A stretch of 57,548 nt of DNA. It comes from Anaerolinea sp. (GTDB lineage: Bacteria > Chloroflexota > Anaerolineae > Anaerolineales > Villigracilaceae). The stretch spans positions 1 through 57,548 of the forward strand of contig DYPU01000005.1 of NCBI GenBank assembly GCA_020719725.1, in the 5' to 3' direction. The translations under genes were made by a program, and so were the position numbers. Shown here piece by piece: positions 33,994 through 42,903 of this stretch. How positions within the stretch are numbered: position 1 is the first letter of the stretch; each line of letters opens with the position of its first letter. The notes below the pieces were generated by a model, which worked only from the letters and a program-made list of their open reading frames with translations, ran no database searches and had not been told where the DNA came from.

Positions 33994-34890
33994 ATGGAAA
34001 AAAACCTATCGCTTGGCGAATTTATTATTACCCGGCTGGTAAAGGCTTCTGGTTACTCGGCCATTGTTTTTGTGACGCTCATCTTTTATTTTCTGCTTCG
34101 GGAAGGCCTGCCCACATTGGGCGAGGTGGAACTGGAAAATTTATTAAGTACCCGCTGGTATCCGATAGAATCCTATTTTGGAATATTGCCACTCATCAGC
34201 GGTTCGCTCATTGTCACCATTGGCGCGGCGCTGATTGCCGTTCCATTTGGCTTGGGGACGGCAATTTTTATTGCCGAAATTGCGCCACGCTGGGCGCGTG
34301 AAATCCTGAAGCCATTGGTGGAACTGCTTGGTGGCTTGCCTTCGGTCGTTCTCGGATTTTTGGGTATCCTGGTGCTTTCGCCTAATTTGCGAATTTTGCT
34401 CAACCTGCCCACCGGTCTAACCGCTTTTACCGGCTCACTGCTATTGGGTGCGATTGCGGTGCCCACGGTGGTTTCGATTGCCGAAGATGCGCTCGATTCT
34501 GTTCCGCGTTCGTACCGTGATGCTGCCCTGGCGCTTGGCGCAACTCGCTGGCAGACGATTTGGCGGGTGACGCTTCCCGCGGCGCGTTCCGGCGTTTTGA
34601 CGGCCATCATGTTGGGGGTGGGGCGCGCCATTGGTGAAACCATGACCGTGATGATGGTCACTGGCAACGCTCCGGTCTTGGCGACCAGCCTATCGGCCTT
34701 ATTTTCCCCGGTCCGCACCATGACCGCCACCATCGCCGCCGAAATGGGAGAGGTTGCCAGCGGCAGCATCCATTACCATACCCTGTTTTTTATTGGCATG
34801 GTTTTGTTTATTATCTCATTGGCGGTTAATATCACCGCTTCGAGCGTGGTTTTTCGCCAGAAGAAACGCGCAGAAAGGGTGCTTTCCTGA
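33994..34890 (+). CDS. pstC: Phosphate ABC transporter permease PstC
   Basis: 298 residues with six membrane helices, starting SGYSAIVFVTLIFYFLL. The cytoplasmic coupling loop SYRDAALALGATRWQTIWRVTLPAA is the EAA-type motif of ABC permeases. The order after PstS and the length are standard. It pairs with PstA to form the channel. ATG 33994; its stop overlaps the next start (TGATG). Confidence 0.94.
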   Translation: MEKNLSLGEFIITRLVKASGYSAIVFVTLIFYFLLREGLPTLGEVELENLLSTRWYPIESYFGILPLISGSLIVTIGAALIAVPFGLGTAIFIAEIAPRWAREILKPLVELLGGLPSVVLGFLGILVLSPNLRILLNLPTGLTAFTGSLLLGAIAVPTVVSIAEDALDSVPRSYRDAALALGATRWQTIWRVTLPAARSGVLTAIMLGVGRAIGETMTVMMVTGNAPVLATSLSALFSPVRTMTATIAAEMGEVASGSIHYHTLFFIGMVLFIISLAVNITASSVVFRQKKRAERVLS

Positions 34891-35735
34891 TGAATCGAAA
34901 CCTGGTACAGCGTTTGGGTTTTGGTTTGCTTTCTTTTATGGCGCTTCTAACCGTTTTGCCAATTATTTTGGTAATTATTTTTATTGTTGTACAGGGCGGT
35001 TCAGTCATCTCGGTTGAATTTATCACTGGTTTTCCATTTGGCGGGATGCGCTCTGGCGGTATTTGGCCTGCCATCGTTGGCACCTTTTACCTGACGCTGG
35101 GAACCGCTATTTTCTCGGTTCCGCTGGGGGTGGCGGCGGCCATTTATCTTTCGGAATACGCCTCTGATAATGGCCTCACCCGCCTGATTCGATTAGCAAT
35201 CATCAATCTCTCGGGCATTCCCTCGGTAGTGTATGGGCTGTTTGGTCTGGGGCTTTTTGTCTTTTTTTTGCAATTTGGCACCAGCATCCTTTCGGCCTCG
35301 TTGACACTTTCAATTATGACCCTGCCGGTCATCATCAGCACCTCCGAAGAGGCTTTACGGGCTGTGCCTCAGGCTTTTCGTACTGTTTCGATTTCGGTGG
35401 GCGCTACCCGTTGGCAGACCATTCGCCGCATTGTTTTGCCCGAAGCCTTACCTGGTATTATCACTGGCGTTATTCTCGGCCTGGAACGGGCGGCAGGGGA
35501 AACTGCGCCCATTTTATTCACCGGGGCGGCTTTCTTTTTACCGCGTTTGCCGGGTTCACCCTTTGATGCTACAATGGCTTTGCCCTACCACCTGTTTGTT
35601 ATCTCGACCCAGGTTCCCGAAATGCCCATCCAAATCCAATATGGCACAGCCCTGGTGCTGATTACGTTTGTATTGGCAATGAACCTGATTGCCAACTATG
35701 TCCGTTCTCGTGCCCGCGCCCGCCGCCAGTGGTAG
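34890..35735 (+). CDS. pstA: Phosphate ABC transporter permease PstA
   Basis: 281 residues with six helices. It contains PLGVAAAIYLSEYA, the EAA loop QAFRTVSISVGATRWQTIRRIVLPEALPG, and AAGETAPILFTGAAFF, which is diagnostic of PstA. It partners PstC. Translation is coupled through the one-base overlap with pstC. Confidence 0.94.
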   Translation: MNRNLVQRLGFGLLSFMALLTVLPIILVIIFIVVQGGSVISVEFITGFPFGGMRSGGIWPAIVGTFYLTLGTAIFSVPLGVAAAIYLSEYASDNGLTRLIRLAIINLSGIPSVVYGLFGLGLFVFFLQFGTSILSASLTLSIMTLPVIISTSEEALRAVPQAFRTVSISVGATRWQTIRRIVLPEALPGIITGVILGLERAAGETAPILFTGAAFFLPRLPGSPFDATMALPYHLFVISTQVPEMPIQIQYGTALVLITFVLAMNLIANYVRSRARARRQW

Positions 35736-35739
35736 AACC

Positions 35740-36492
35740 ATGAAAATCCAGATCGAAAATTTCTCCCTGCAATACCAGGACGGGACCGAAACCCTGCGCA
35801 ATATCAACCTTGAGATTGTTGCAAATGCCGTCACTGTCCTTTTTGGCCCGGCGGGCGGCGGAAAGTCGTCTTTGTTGCGCTGCCTGAACCGCCTCAATGA
35901 TTTGGCCGATGTCCAAAATAGGTCTGGACGAATTTTATTGGATGGACAGGATATTTTTGACCCCAAAGCCGATGTGATTGGCTTGCGCCGCAAAGTGGGC
36001 ATGGTGTTTGCCCGCCCGGTTGTTTTACCCATGTCCATTCGTCAAAACCTCACTTACGGGTTGGAACTGGCTGGAGAAAACCGCAAATCGCGCCTCGACG
36101 AAGCTATTTCGCGCAGCCTCAAACAAGCCGCCCTTTGGGAAGAAGTCCACGACCGGCTCGATGACCCGGCCATTGCCCTTTCTGGCGGACAGCAGCAGCG
36201 TTTATGCCTGGCTCGTTCTCTGGCGCTCCAGCCCGATGTGATTTTGCTCGACGAACCCACCAGTGGTCTCGACCCCATTTCTACCGGCAAAGTCGAAGCC
36301 TCATTGCAAGAGCTGAAGAAAGACTATACAATCATTCTAGTGCCGCATTCCGTTCAACAAGCCGCCCGCACCGCCGATTATGCGGCTTTCTTTTTACAAG
36401 GTGAATTGATCGAATTTGGTGATGGTAAAACCCTCTTTACCACCCCAAAACAAAAAAAGACCGAAGATTACATTACCGGCAGATTTGGATAA
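35740..36492 (+). CDS. pstB2: Phosphate ABC transporter ATP-binding protein PstB (second copy)
   Basis: 250 residues. Walker A is GPAGGGKSS; the signature [14 protein letters not shown] and Walker [14 protein letters not shown] are canonical, unlike the first PstB at 32222. The Q-loop has changed: [18 protein letters not shown], where the usual Gln is Ala and the usual PNPFP is missing. The switch is [10 protein letters not shown] instead of [10 protein letters not shown]. So each of the two copies departs from the standard at different catalytic sites. ATG 35740 is 4 bases after the pstA stop. Confidence 0.9.
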   Translation: MKIQIENFSLQYQDGTETLRNINLEIVANAVTVLFGPAGGGKSSLLRCLNRLNDLADVQNRSGRILLDGQDIFDPKADVIGLRRKVGMVFARPVVLPMSIRQNLTYGLELAGENRKSRLDEAISRSLKQAALWEEVHDRLDDPAIALSGGQQQRLCLARSLALQPDVILLDEPTSGLDPISTGKVEASLQELKKDYTIILVPHSVQQAARTADYAAFFLQGELIEFGDGKTLFTTPKQKKTEDYITGRFG

Positions 36493-36497
36493 ACTTG

Positions 36498-37211
36498 ATG
36501 ATTGAGAAAGTATTGGTTGTGGAAGATGAACCCGCCTTGCAGGAAACCTTGCTCTACAACCTGCAAAAACAAGGTTATGAAGCTCAGGCCATAGGAGATG
36601 GCCGCGCCGCGCTCGACCTGGCGCGTCAATTTAAACCAGATATGATTTTGCTCGACATCATGCTGCCTGGCATGGATGGCTTTGAAGTTTGCAAAATTCT
36701 GCGCCGCGAAATGAATGTGCCGGTACTAATGCTAACTGCCCGCGACGATGAAATTGACCGCGTGGTTGGGCTGGAAGTCGGCGCAGACGATTACCTGACC
36801 AAACCCTTCTCAATGCGCGAATTGATGGCGCGGGTTAAGGCCCAACTGCGCCGCTCCTCCCTCATCCGCGAAGAACTCGAAAAACTCAAAAACGCCGAAA
36901 ACCAACCCCACGACATTTTAACGTTCGATAGCCTGGCAATCAACCAAACCCGCCGCGAAGTAATGCTGAGCGAACAACCGCTGGCACTCAAGCCTAAAGA
37001 ATATGAACTACTGCTGTTCCTGGCCCAACATCGCGGCCAAATGCTCTCCCGCGAGTTTATATTGGAGCGAGTTTGGGGCTGGGACTACATTGGCGACAGT
37101 CGCACGGTAGATGTCCATGTGCGCTGGCTGCGCCAAAAAATTGAGCACGACCCCGCCAAACCCGTTCGCATCGTCACCGTGCGCGGCGGCGGCTACCGCT
37201 TTGAAGGCTAA
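36498..37211 (+). CDS. phoB: Phosphate-regulon response regulator (PhoB/PhoP-like)
   Basis: 237 residues. The receiver domain (1-120) holds D10/E11, phosphoacceptor D53, T80 and K102. The DNA-binding winged helix (140-237) has [26 protein letters not shown] and [16 protein letters not shown]. OmpR-family regulators bind direct repeats when phosphorylated. ATG 36498 is preferred to the in-frame TTG one codon earlier. It lies 5 bases after pstB2, before its kinase. Confidence 0.92.
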   Translation: MIEKVLVVEDEPALQETLLYNLQKQGYEAQAIGDGRAALDLARQFKPDMILLDIMLPGMDGFEVCKILRREMNVPVLMLTARDDEIDRVVGLEVGADDYLTKPFSMRELMARVKAQLRRSSLIREELEKLKNAENQPHDILTFDSLAINQTRREVMLSEQPLALKPKEYELLLFLAQHRGQMLSREFILERVWGWDYIGDSRTVDVHVRWLRQKIEHDPAKPVRIVTVRGGGYRFEG

Positions 37212-37231
37212 CCTTCTCTAAGAACCCAATC

Positions 37232-37267
37232 GCCTGGCAGGCCCACCCCGCCAGGCATCGTTTTTTT
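37232..37267 (+). terminator. Intrinsic terminator/attenuator between phoB and phoR
   Basis: GCCTGGC (37232-37238) pairs with GCCAGGC (37250-37256), followed after ATCG by seven T. It is a good rho-independent terminator in form, lying between the regulator and kinase genes. Confidence 0.75.
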
Positions 37268-37279
37268 ATAAAAACACCT

Positions 37280-38533
37280 ATGACCATTTTTCAAATCGTC
37301 CCTTTTCTCTTCCTGGCCGTTACCCTGCTAGCTTTAGCTGGTTTGGGCTGGCGTTACCGCGATTTACAGCGCCGGCTTGCAAACTTATCCAAAATCGTCC
37401 GCCAAACCGCCGAAGGCGATTGGCCGGTACTCAACCTGCCCGAAAACGAGCGCCGCCTCGAAGAACTCTCCAACGCTGTTCGCAATCTGGCCCTGGCTCA
37501 ACAATCTCAACTGGCAAACCTCGAAGACCAGCGCGCCCGCCTGGCCGACGTACTCGACCAAATGACCGACGGCGTTCTCATTGTAGACCCTGAAGGCCAG
37601 GTCGTCCTCACCAACCCGGCGGCCCGTCGCCTGTTCAATGTTAAAAACCTGGCTGGGCGCTCGGTTGCCGAGGTATTGCGCCATCACCAACTTGTCGAAA
37701 TTTGGCAGCATTGCTGCGAAACCGGTAAAGCCCAAAACGAATCGATTGAATTACCTGCCCGCCGCCAGTTTTTGCAACTCAACGCCATCCCAGACCGGCT
37801 CATCCCCGGTGGCAGCCTACTCTTCGTCCAAGACCTGACCCGCCTGCGCCGCCTCGAAACCGTCCGGCGCGATTTCATATCCAACCTTTCCCACGAACTC
37901 CGCACTCCGCTGGCCTCGCTCAAAGCGCTCACCGAAACCCTCAATGAAGGCGCACTGGAAGACCCGCCCGCCGCCCGTCGCTTTTTGGGGCGCATGGAAA
38001 CCGAAGTGGACGCTTTAACACAGATGACCAACGAACTGCTGGAATTGACCCGCATCGAATCGGGCCAGGTTCCGCTGGATTTGAAACCAGTTGCCCCCAC
38101 CCGTTTGCTGCACTCTGCCTCCGACCGCATGAAACTCCAGGCTGAAAGAGTGGGCCTGACGATAGAGATTCAGCTTCCAGCCCATTTGCCGCTAGTTTTG
38201 GCCGATGCCCCGCGCCTGGAGCAAGTTCTGGTCAATCTCATTCACAACGCTGTCAAATTCACCCCTCCTGGTGGAAAAATCAACCTAACTGCCGAGCAAG
38301 ACGAGCGCTACATTCGCTTTGGCGTACAGGATACCGGAGCGGGCATTCCGCCAGAAATGTTGCCCCGCATCTTCGAGCGTTTCTACAAAGCCGATCGCGC
38401 CCGCTCCAGCGGTGGAACCGGCCTGGGTCTGTCTATTGCCCGCCATCTGGTAGAAGCGCACGGCGGCAAGATTTGGGCCGAAAGCCAGGAAGGCCAGGGC
38501 AGTTATTTTTACTTTACCCTGCCCAGTGTTTAA
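37280..38533 (+). CDS. phoR: Sensor histidine kinase (PhoR-like)
   Basis: 417 residues. A single N-terminal helix (4-24) is followed directly by cytosolic parts: a short HAMP-like linker (25-85), a PAS domain (89-185), HisKA with SNLSHELRTPLASLKAL (H205), and HATPase_c with NLIHNAVKFTPPGGK, DTGAGIPPEM and GGTGLGLSIARHL. There is no periplasmic sensor, as is usual for PhoR, which senses through PstSCAB and PhoU. No phoU gene is visible in this window. ATG 37280. Confidence 0.92.
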   Translation: MTIFQIVPFLFLAVTLLALAGLGWRYRDLQRRLANLSKIVRQTAEGDWPVLNLPENERRLEELSNAVRNLALAQQSQLANLEDQRARLADVLDQMTDGVLIVDPEGQVVLTNPAARRLFNVKNLAGRSVAEVLRHHQLVEIWQHCCETGKAQNESIELPARRQFLQLNAIPDRLIPGGSLLFVQDLTRLRRLETVRRDFISNLSHELRTPLASLKALTETLNEGALEDPPAARRFLGRMETEVDALTQMTNELLELTRIESGQVPLDLKPVAPTRLLHSASDRMKLQAERVGLTIEIQLPAHLPLVLADAPRLEQVLVNLIHNAVKFTPPGGKINLTAEQDERYIRFGVQDTGAGIPPEMLPRIFERFYKADRARSSGGTGLGLSIARHLVEAHGGKIWAESQEGQGSYFYFTLPSV

Positions 38534-38540
38534 CTTGGGG

Positions 38541-38641
38541 TATATTGTCAAACGACTTGGAAGCGTGAGTCTCCGTGCAAACAGTATTAGACGCGGAGCC
38601 GGTTAGGCTGTAAAAATTGAGGAAATCGTTTGCAGTTTTTT
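38541..38641 (+). ncRNA. Candidate small structured RNA between phoR and acyl-CoA dehydrogenase
   Basis: A -10-like TATATT (38541-38546) is followed by two arms, CAAACGA (38549-38555) and TCGTTTG (38626-38632), enclosing a 7-bp stem CTCCGTG/CGCGGAG (38571-38577 / 38592-38598). T6 (38636-38641) follows. ACAG (38581-38584) could pair with CTGT (38608-38611). The predicted +1 from this -10 falls inside the left arm, which weakens the case; the structure may instead be the phoR 3' end. Confidence 0.35.
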
Positions 38642-38643
38642 GA

Positions 38644-38679
38644 CCAAACCTACCAACCGTTCGGTAGGTTTGGTATAAT
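38644..38679 (+). promoter_or_regulatory. Operator-like palindrome overlapping the acyl-CoA dehydrogenase promoter
   Basis: CCAAACCTACC (38644-38654) and GGTAGGTTTGG (38663-38673) form a perfect 11-bp inverted repeat around AACCGTTC, abutting the -10 box TATAAT (38674-38679). The position over the -35 region and the TetR-style centre suggest a repressor site for fatty-acid or acyl-CoA metabolism. Confidence 0.55.
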
Positions 38680-38699
38680 CTCAGCCACGAGGTCAAACA

Positions 38700-39911
38700 A
38701 TGGACTTTTCCCTTTCTCCCGAACAGCTTATGGCACAAAAGATGGTGCGCGATTTTTCCCAAAAGGAGATTGCGCCGATTATCAAGGATTATGACCGCAA
38801 GCAGGAACCGATTCCCTTCATGCTCAAGCGCATGGGCGAACTGGGCATCTTGGGAATCTGTTTTCCCGTCCGCTATGGTGGGCAAGGCATGGACTACCTG
38901 TCTCTTGGCCTGGCTTGTGAAGAACTCGAAGCGCTCGATACGGCGCTGCGGGTGGCGATGTCGGTTCACACTGGGCTGTGTGGGATGACCTTGTTGCAAT
39001 GGGGCACAGCAGAACAGAAAAGGCGTTTACTGACGCCCCTCGCCAGCGGAGCAAAAATCGGGTGCGGCGCGTTTACGGAACCCGGCATGGGTTCGGATGT
39101 GGCCGCCATGCAGACTTCCGCCCGGCGTGAGGGAGATGTCTATCTCTTAAATGGCGAAAAAATGTGGATTTCGCTGGCGGGTGTGGCCGATTATGCCCTT
39201 GTCACCGCCCGAACCGACGCGCTGGCTCAGAAACCATCCCAGGCGCTTTCAACCTTTTTGGTAGATTTGAATAGCCCAGGGGTGACGCGCGGCAACCTGC
39301 ACGGCAAATTGGGCGTGCGGGCCGGTTCGACCGGTTGGATTGCCTTTCAAGATGTGCAGGTGCCGCTCGAAAACCGGCTCGGCCACGAAGGCGAGGGTTT
39401 TAAGATCACCATGTCGGCTTTTGATCATGGTCGCTATACCGTTGCTTCGGGTGCCACCGGCCTGATCCGGGCTTCGTTGGTGGCCAGCGTGGCCTATGCC
39501 CACGAGCGCCAGGCTTTTGGCAAAGCGATTGGTGAGTATCAATTAATTCAGCAAAAGATTGCTCAAATGGCGCAAGATTATGAAGTGGCGCGTCTGTTGT
39601 ATTGGCAGGTGGGCTGGATGAAGAACCAGGGCCAGCGGCCCACCCTGCAAACTTCGTATGCCAAAAAGTTTGCGACCGAAGCCTCGTTTGAGGCGGCCAA
39701 TCAGGCCATTCAGATTTATGGCGCGTATGGATTTAGCGATGAATACGACCCGGAGCGTTATCTGCGTAACAGCCGCGGCGCGATTATCTACGAAGGCAGT
39801 TCTGAAATTCAGACGCTGATCCAGGCCGGTTACGCGCTTGGCGAACGCGAAGACAAGCCCCTGCGCTGCGAACTGCCCGCTTACGATGAAACGTTCTGGC
39901 AGGAAAACTAA
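38700..39911 (+). CDS. Acyl-CoA dehydrogenase
   Basis: 403 residues, standard fold of N-terminal helical, middle beta and C-terminal helical domains. FAD/substrate motifs are FTEPGMGSDVAAMQTSARR near 124 and WISLAGVADYALVTART. AYGFSDEYDPERYLRNSRG and IYEGSSEIQ lie near the C-terminus; the Glu in YEGSSEIQ is in the catalytic-base position. It oxidises a fatty acyl- or short-chain acyl-CoA and passes electrons to ETF, which is encoded just downstream. The chain-length class cannot be read here. Confidence 0.93.
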   Translation: MDFSLSPEQLMAQKMVRDFSQKEIAPIIKDYDRKQEPIPFMLKRMGELGILGICFPVRYGGQGMDYLSLGLACEELEALDTALRVAMSVHTGLCGMTLLQWGTAEQKRRLLTPLASGAKIGCGAFTEPGMGSDVAAMQTSARREGDVYLLNGEKMWISLAGVADYALVTARTDALAQKPSQALSTFLVDLNSPGVTRGNLHGKLGVRAGSTGWIAFQDVQVPLENRLGHEGEGFKITMSAFDHGRYTVASGATGLIRASLVASVAYAHERQAFGKAIGEYQLIQQKIAQMAQDYEVARLLYWQVGWMKNQGQRPTLQTSYAKKFATEASFEAANQAIQIYGAYGFSDEYDPERYLRNSRGAIIYEGSSEIQTLIQAGYALGEREDKPLRCELPAYDETFWQEN

Positions 39912-40097
39912 AGTACACGGATTCACACAGAAAAATCTTTTTTACCACGACGGCTACGACGGAACACAACGTTTTTTGTTTCTTTGTGGCGAAGTTTGTA
40001 GGTTTTGAATTTTTTTCCTTATTCTGTCGTGCCCCGTCTTTACCATATCCGTCCGGGTACAAAAAAGAAATCCCGCTTCCCAACCCAAGGAGGAACC

Positions 40098-40868
40098 GTG
40101 AAAATTGTTGTCTGTGTCAAGCAAACCCCCGATTCTGAAGCCAAATTGACGGCCCAGAACGGGCAGCCATCCTGGGGCGACGCGCCCTTGGTCATCAACC
40201 CGTTTGATGAGTACGCTGTGGAGGGCGCACTTCAGCAAAAGGAAGCCGTTGATGCCAGTGTCACCGCCTTGTGCATTGGGCCTGAAGCGGCCCGCGATGC
40301 GCTAAAACACGCTCTGGCAATGGGCGCGGACGAGGCCATCCTGGTCAGTGACCCGGCCCTTGAAGAACTCGATTCGGCTGGGGCTGCGCGCATCCTGGCC
40401 GCTGCCATTCAGAAAATCGGCGATGCCGACCTGGTCTTCTTTGGCCGCCAAACCATAGACAACGGCACCGGCCTCGTCCCGGCCCAGGTGGCGCGAGTCC
40501 TCGGTTGGCCGCTGCTCAGCCTGGTTGGCGCGATGACCGTCGAAGGCGCAGAGATCAAAGTCGAGCGCACCATCGAAGAAGGCAAACAGATTGCCCGCGC
40601 CAAACTGCCTGCTGTGTTGAGCATTATGCAGAGCGTTGGCGAGCCGCGCTACCCCTCATTCATGGGCATTCGCAAAGCGGGCAAAGCCACCATCCCGGTC
40701 TGGACACTCGCAGATTTGGGAATTGCAGCCCCGGCCCAGGCCGTTTGGCGCGCCGAACTGCTCAACCCGCCCGCGCATGATAGCCATTGTGAAATCATCA
40801 AGGCTGACAGCCCCGAAGCCATCGCCGAAGCGTTGGTTGAAAAAATTCTGGCGGAGAAAGTGCTATGA
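40098..40868 (+). CDS. etfB: Electron transfer flavoprotein beta subunit
   Basis: 256 residues. It opens MKIVVCVKQTPDSEAKL and carries VINPFDEYAVEGAL, ALAMGADEAILVSD, FFGRQTIDNGTGLVPAQVA and LPAVLSIMQSVGEPRYPSFMGIRKA, the ETF-beta order. It binds AMP and, with EtfA, FAD, and receives electrons from the acyl-CoA dehydrogenase. The start is GTG 40098, chosen for AAGGAGGAACC directly upstream; the longer reading has no such site. The stop overlaps the etfA start (ATGA). Confidence 0.95.
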   Translation: MKIVVCVKQTPDSEAKLTAQNGQPSWGDAPLVINPFDEYAVEGALQQKEAVDASVTALCIGPEAARDALKHALAMGADEAILVSDPALEELDSAGAARILAAAIQKIGDADLVFFGRQTIDNGTGLVPAQVARVLGWPLLSLVGAMTVEGAEIKVERTIEEGKQIARAKLPAVLSIMQSVGEPRYPSFMGIRKAGKATIPVWTLADLGIAAPAQAVWRAELLNPPAHDSHCEIIKADSPEAIAEALVEKILAEKVL

Positions 40869-41824
40869 ACACCTGGGTCTATATCGATCACTTCAACGGT
40901 CAGCCCGCCCCCGCCTCGTGGGAGGCACTTGGCCTGGCAAAAACCTTCGGCGCAGCAACTGCCCTTGTTTTTGGGCAAAATGTCGAAGCGCTGGCAAAAA
41001 TCGCTTTGGAATATGGCGCGGATTCTGTCTTACTGGCCGATGACCCGGCCCTGGCCGTTTTTAGCCCAGAGGCCTTTACCAGCACCCTGGCCGCGCTGGC
41101 CTCGGATTCACCCCCAGCCTTGATTCTGTTTCCGACCACATCCCGCACCCGTGAACTGGCCGCCATGCTGGCAGTTGACCTGGTTACCGGAGTCCTGGTC
41201 GATGTCACCGGCCTCGAACTGGCCGACGGGCGGGTGATTGCCACCCGCCCGGTGTACGAAGGCAAACTGCTCGAAAAGACAACCTGCTCGGCCAGTCCGC
41301 AACTTGTCACCCTGCGGGCGCGCGCCTTCCCCAAGCCGACTCCCGAAGCCGGACGCGCTGGCGAGATTAAGAAAGTCTCGGCCCAGGCTGGCGGCGCTGC
41401 TGTGATTGAAGGCTTTGTCGCGGGCGAGCAGGGCGTCAGCCTGACCGATGCCGGAGTGGTGGTTTCAGCCGGTCGCGGCGTCAGCAATGACCCGGCAGAA
41501 GGGTTCAAGCTGGTTGCCGAGTTGGCCGCAGTGTTGGGTGGCGCGGTTGGCGCTTCGCGCGCGGCGGTGGATGCGGGGTATATTCCCTACGCCAATCAGA
41601 TTGGACAAACCGGTAAAGTAGTCTCGCCCGATTTATACATTGCGGCGGGCATTTCTGGGGCTATTCAGCACATGTCGGGTATGCGTTCCAGTAAATTGAT
41701 TGTCGCTATCAATAAAGATGCCGAAGCGCCTATTTTTCAGGCTGCGCGTTATGGCGTGGTTGGAGATTTGTTTACACTGGTTCCTGCCCTGACCGAGGCG
41801 TTTAAGAAGAAATTGGGCAAGTAA
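40865..41824 (+). CDS. etfA: Electron transfer flavoprotein alpha subunit
   Basis: 319 residues. The C-terminal FAD domain is clear: AGRGVSNDPAEGFKLVAELA, GASRAAVDAGYIPYANQIGQTGKVVSPDLYIAAGISGAIQHMSGM and IVAINKDAEAPIF. The N-terminal half is the alpha/beta part with ETF-type alpha signatures such as LILFPTTSRTRELAAMLAVDL. It forms the heterodimer with EtfB. A strong terminator follows. Confidence 0.95.
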   Translation: MNTWVYIDHFNGQPAPASWEALGLAKTFGAATALVFGQNVEALAKIALEYGADSVLLADDPALAVFSPEAFTSTLAALASDSPPALILFPTTSRTRELAAMLAVDLVTGVLVDVTGLELADGRVIATRPVYEGKLLEKTTCSASPQLVTLRARAFPKPTPEAGRAGEIKKVSAQAGGAAVIEGFVAGEQGVSLTDAGVVVSAGRGVSNDPAEGFKLVAELAAVLGGAVGASRAAVDAGYIPYANQIGQTGKVVSPDLYIAAGISGAIQHMSGMRSSKLIVAINKDAEAPIFQAARYGVVGDLFTLVPALTEAFKKKLGK

Positions 41825-41830
41825 GTTTAC

Positions 41831-41877
41831 GAGAACAGAAAAGAGCGCATCGTTGTGATGCGCTCTTTTCTGTTCTC
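41831..41877 (+). terminator. Strong intrinsic hairpin after etfA
   Basis: A perfect 21-bp stem (arms 41831-41851 and 41857-41877, core AAGAGCGCATC) around GTTGT lies 7 bases after the stop. Confidence 0.85.
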
Positions 41878-41981
41878 TGGTGAGCGGAAGTAGTTTTTTC
41901 TCATAAAGGCGTTGCATTTGGCCTGACAGTTGCTCGCAAGAACGCAGGCAGAACTTTTATTGAACATTCGGATATTACGGG

Positions 41982-42089
41982 TACAATATCTTCTTTGAGT
42001 GTTGAACTCAATTTGAGTCAAAACCTTTTAGGCCAATCCTTGAAACCCCGCCAGACTTTGCAAAATCTGTGTCCAGCGGTGGGTTTTTT
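41982..42089 (+). ncRNA. Leader or small RNA with terminator upstream of creatininase
   Basis: The gap 41878-42187 (310 bases) has no gene. TACAAT (41982-41987, within GGGTACAAT) would start a transcript near 41994. It passes a 13-base palindrome (ACTCAATTTGAGT, 42006-42018). It then reaches a compound hairpin: AAACCCCGC (42043-42051) with GCGGTGGGTTT (42076-42086), enclosing CAGACTTTG/CAAAATCTG (42052-42060 / 42061-42069). Six T (42084-42089) end it. Transcription would stop about 95 bases before the next gene, fitting either an attenuator or a stand-alone small RNA. Confidence 0.45.
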
Positions 42090-42187
42090 GAGCGCTTTTT
42101 TAGCCAGTTTTCCTATTGTTCCAGATTCAGAAAAATTAACCCTATAGCTTGGGATCTTATAAACATTTGACTTTCAGGAAAACCTAT

Positions 42188-42871
42188 ATGCGGCTTGAAG
42201 AATTGAATTGGATGGATGTCGAATCTTATTTGGAGCGCGATGACCGATTGATTTTAGTGGTTGGCGCAACCGAACAGCATGGGTATTTGTCGCTGCTGAC
42301 CGATGCCAAAATTCCGCTGGCATTGGCCGATGCTGCCAGCCAGCAGAGTGGGGTCTTGGTGGCTCCACCGCTCAATTTCGGCGCGTCGCCTTATTTTTTG
42401 GCATATCCGGGTACACTCTCTTTGCGCGCTACGACTTTGATGGATGTCATTGAAGACCTGTTGCGCTCGGCCTACCAGGTTGGTTTTCGGCGGATTGTGG
42501 TGTTGAACGGCCACGGGGGGAATGCTTCGGGCAGAACCCGGCTGGCAGAAGTGGCAAACAATTTACCGGGAATCCGCCTGGATTGGTATGAATGGTGGAA
42601 TTCTCATTCTGTAGAAGCCGTTGCTGAAAAACACGGGTTGAAACCCAACCATGCCAATTGGCTGGAAGCGTTTTCGTTTACAATTGTGGCCGATTTGCCC
42701 ACCGATGCCAAAATTCCGCCGCATGTGCCGGGCATTATGGATGCAAAAACCGCCCGGCAGGTCTATGGGGATGGTTCGTTTGGCGGGCCGTACCGTGTGG
42801 ACGAGGCGATTATGCAAGAAATTTTTGCAGTTTGTCTGCAAGATATTTTGCAGACATTGAAATTTGAGTAG
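42188..42871 (+). CDS. Creatininase family protein
   Basis: 227 residues. The metal-binding motifs of the family are GATEQHGYLSLLTDA (Glu and His) near 27-41 and NGHGGN near 106; PEPxxL-like and D-rich segments follow. Relatives hydrolyse creatinine, other cyclic amides or formamide groups (MftE, ArfB-like). The exact substrate is unknown. ATG 42188 has AGGA at 8 bases and the longer reading has none. It is preceded by the candidate leader RNA and followed by the channel gene after 32 bases. Confidence 0.85.
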   Translation: MRLEELNWMDVESYLERDDRLILVVGATEQHGYLSLLTDAKIPLALADAASQQSGVLVAPPLNFGASPYFLAYPGTLSLRATTLMDVIEDLLRSAYQVGFRRIVVLNGHGGNASGRTRLAEVANNLPGIRLDWYEWWNSHSVEAVAEKHGLKPNHANWLEAFSFTIVADLPTDAKIPPHVPGIMDAKTARQVYGDGSFGGPYRVDEAIMQEIFAVCLQDILQTLKFE

Positions 42872-42903
42872 GTTTATTCATTTTTTAGTTGGAGGAGTGC
42901 TTT

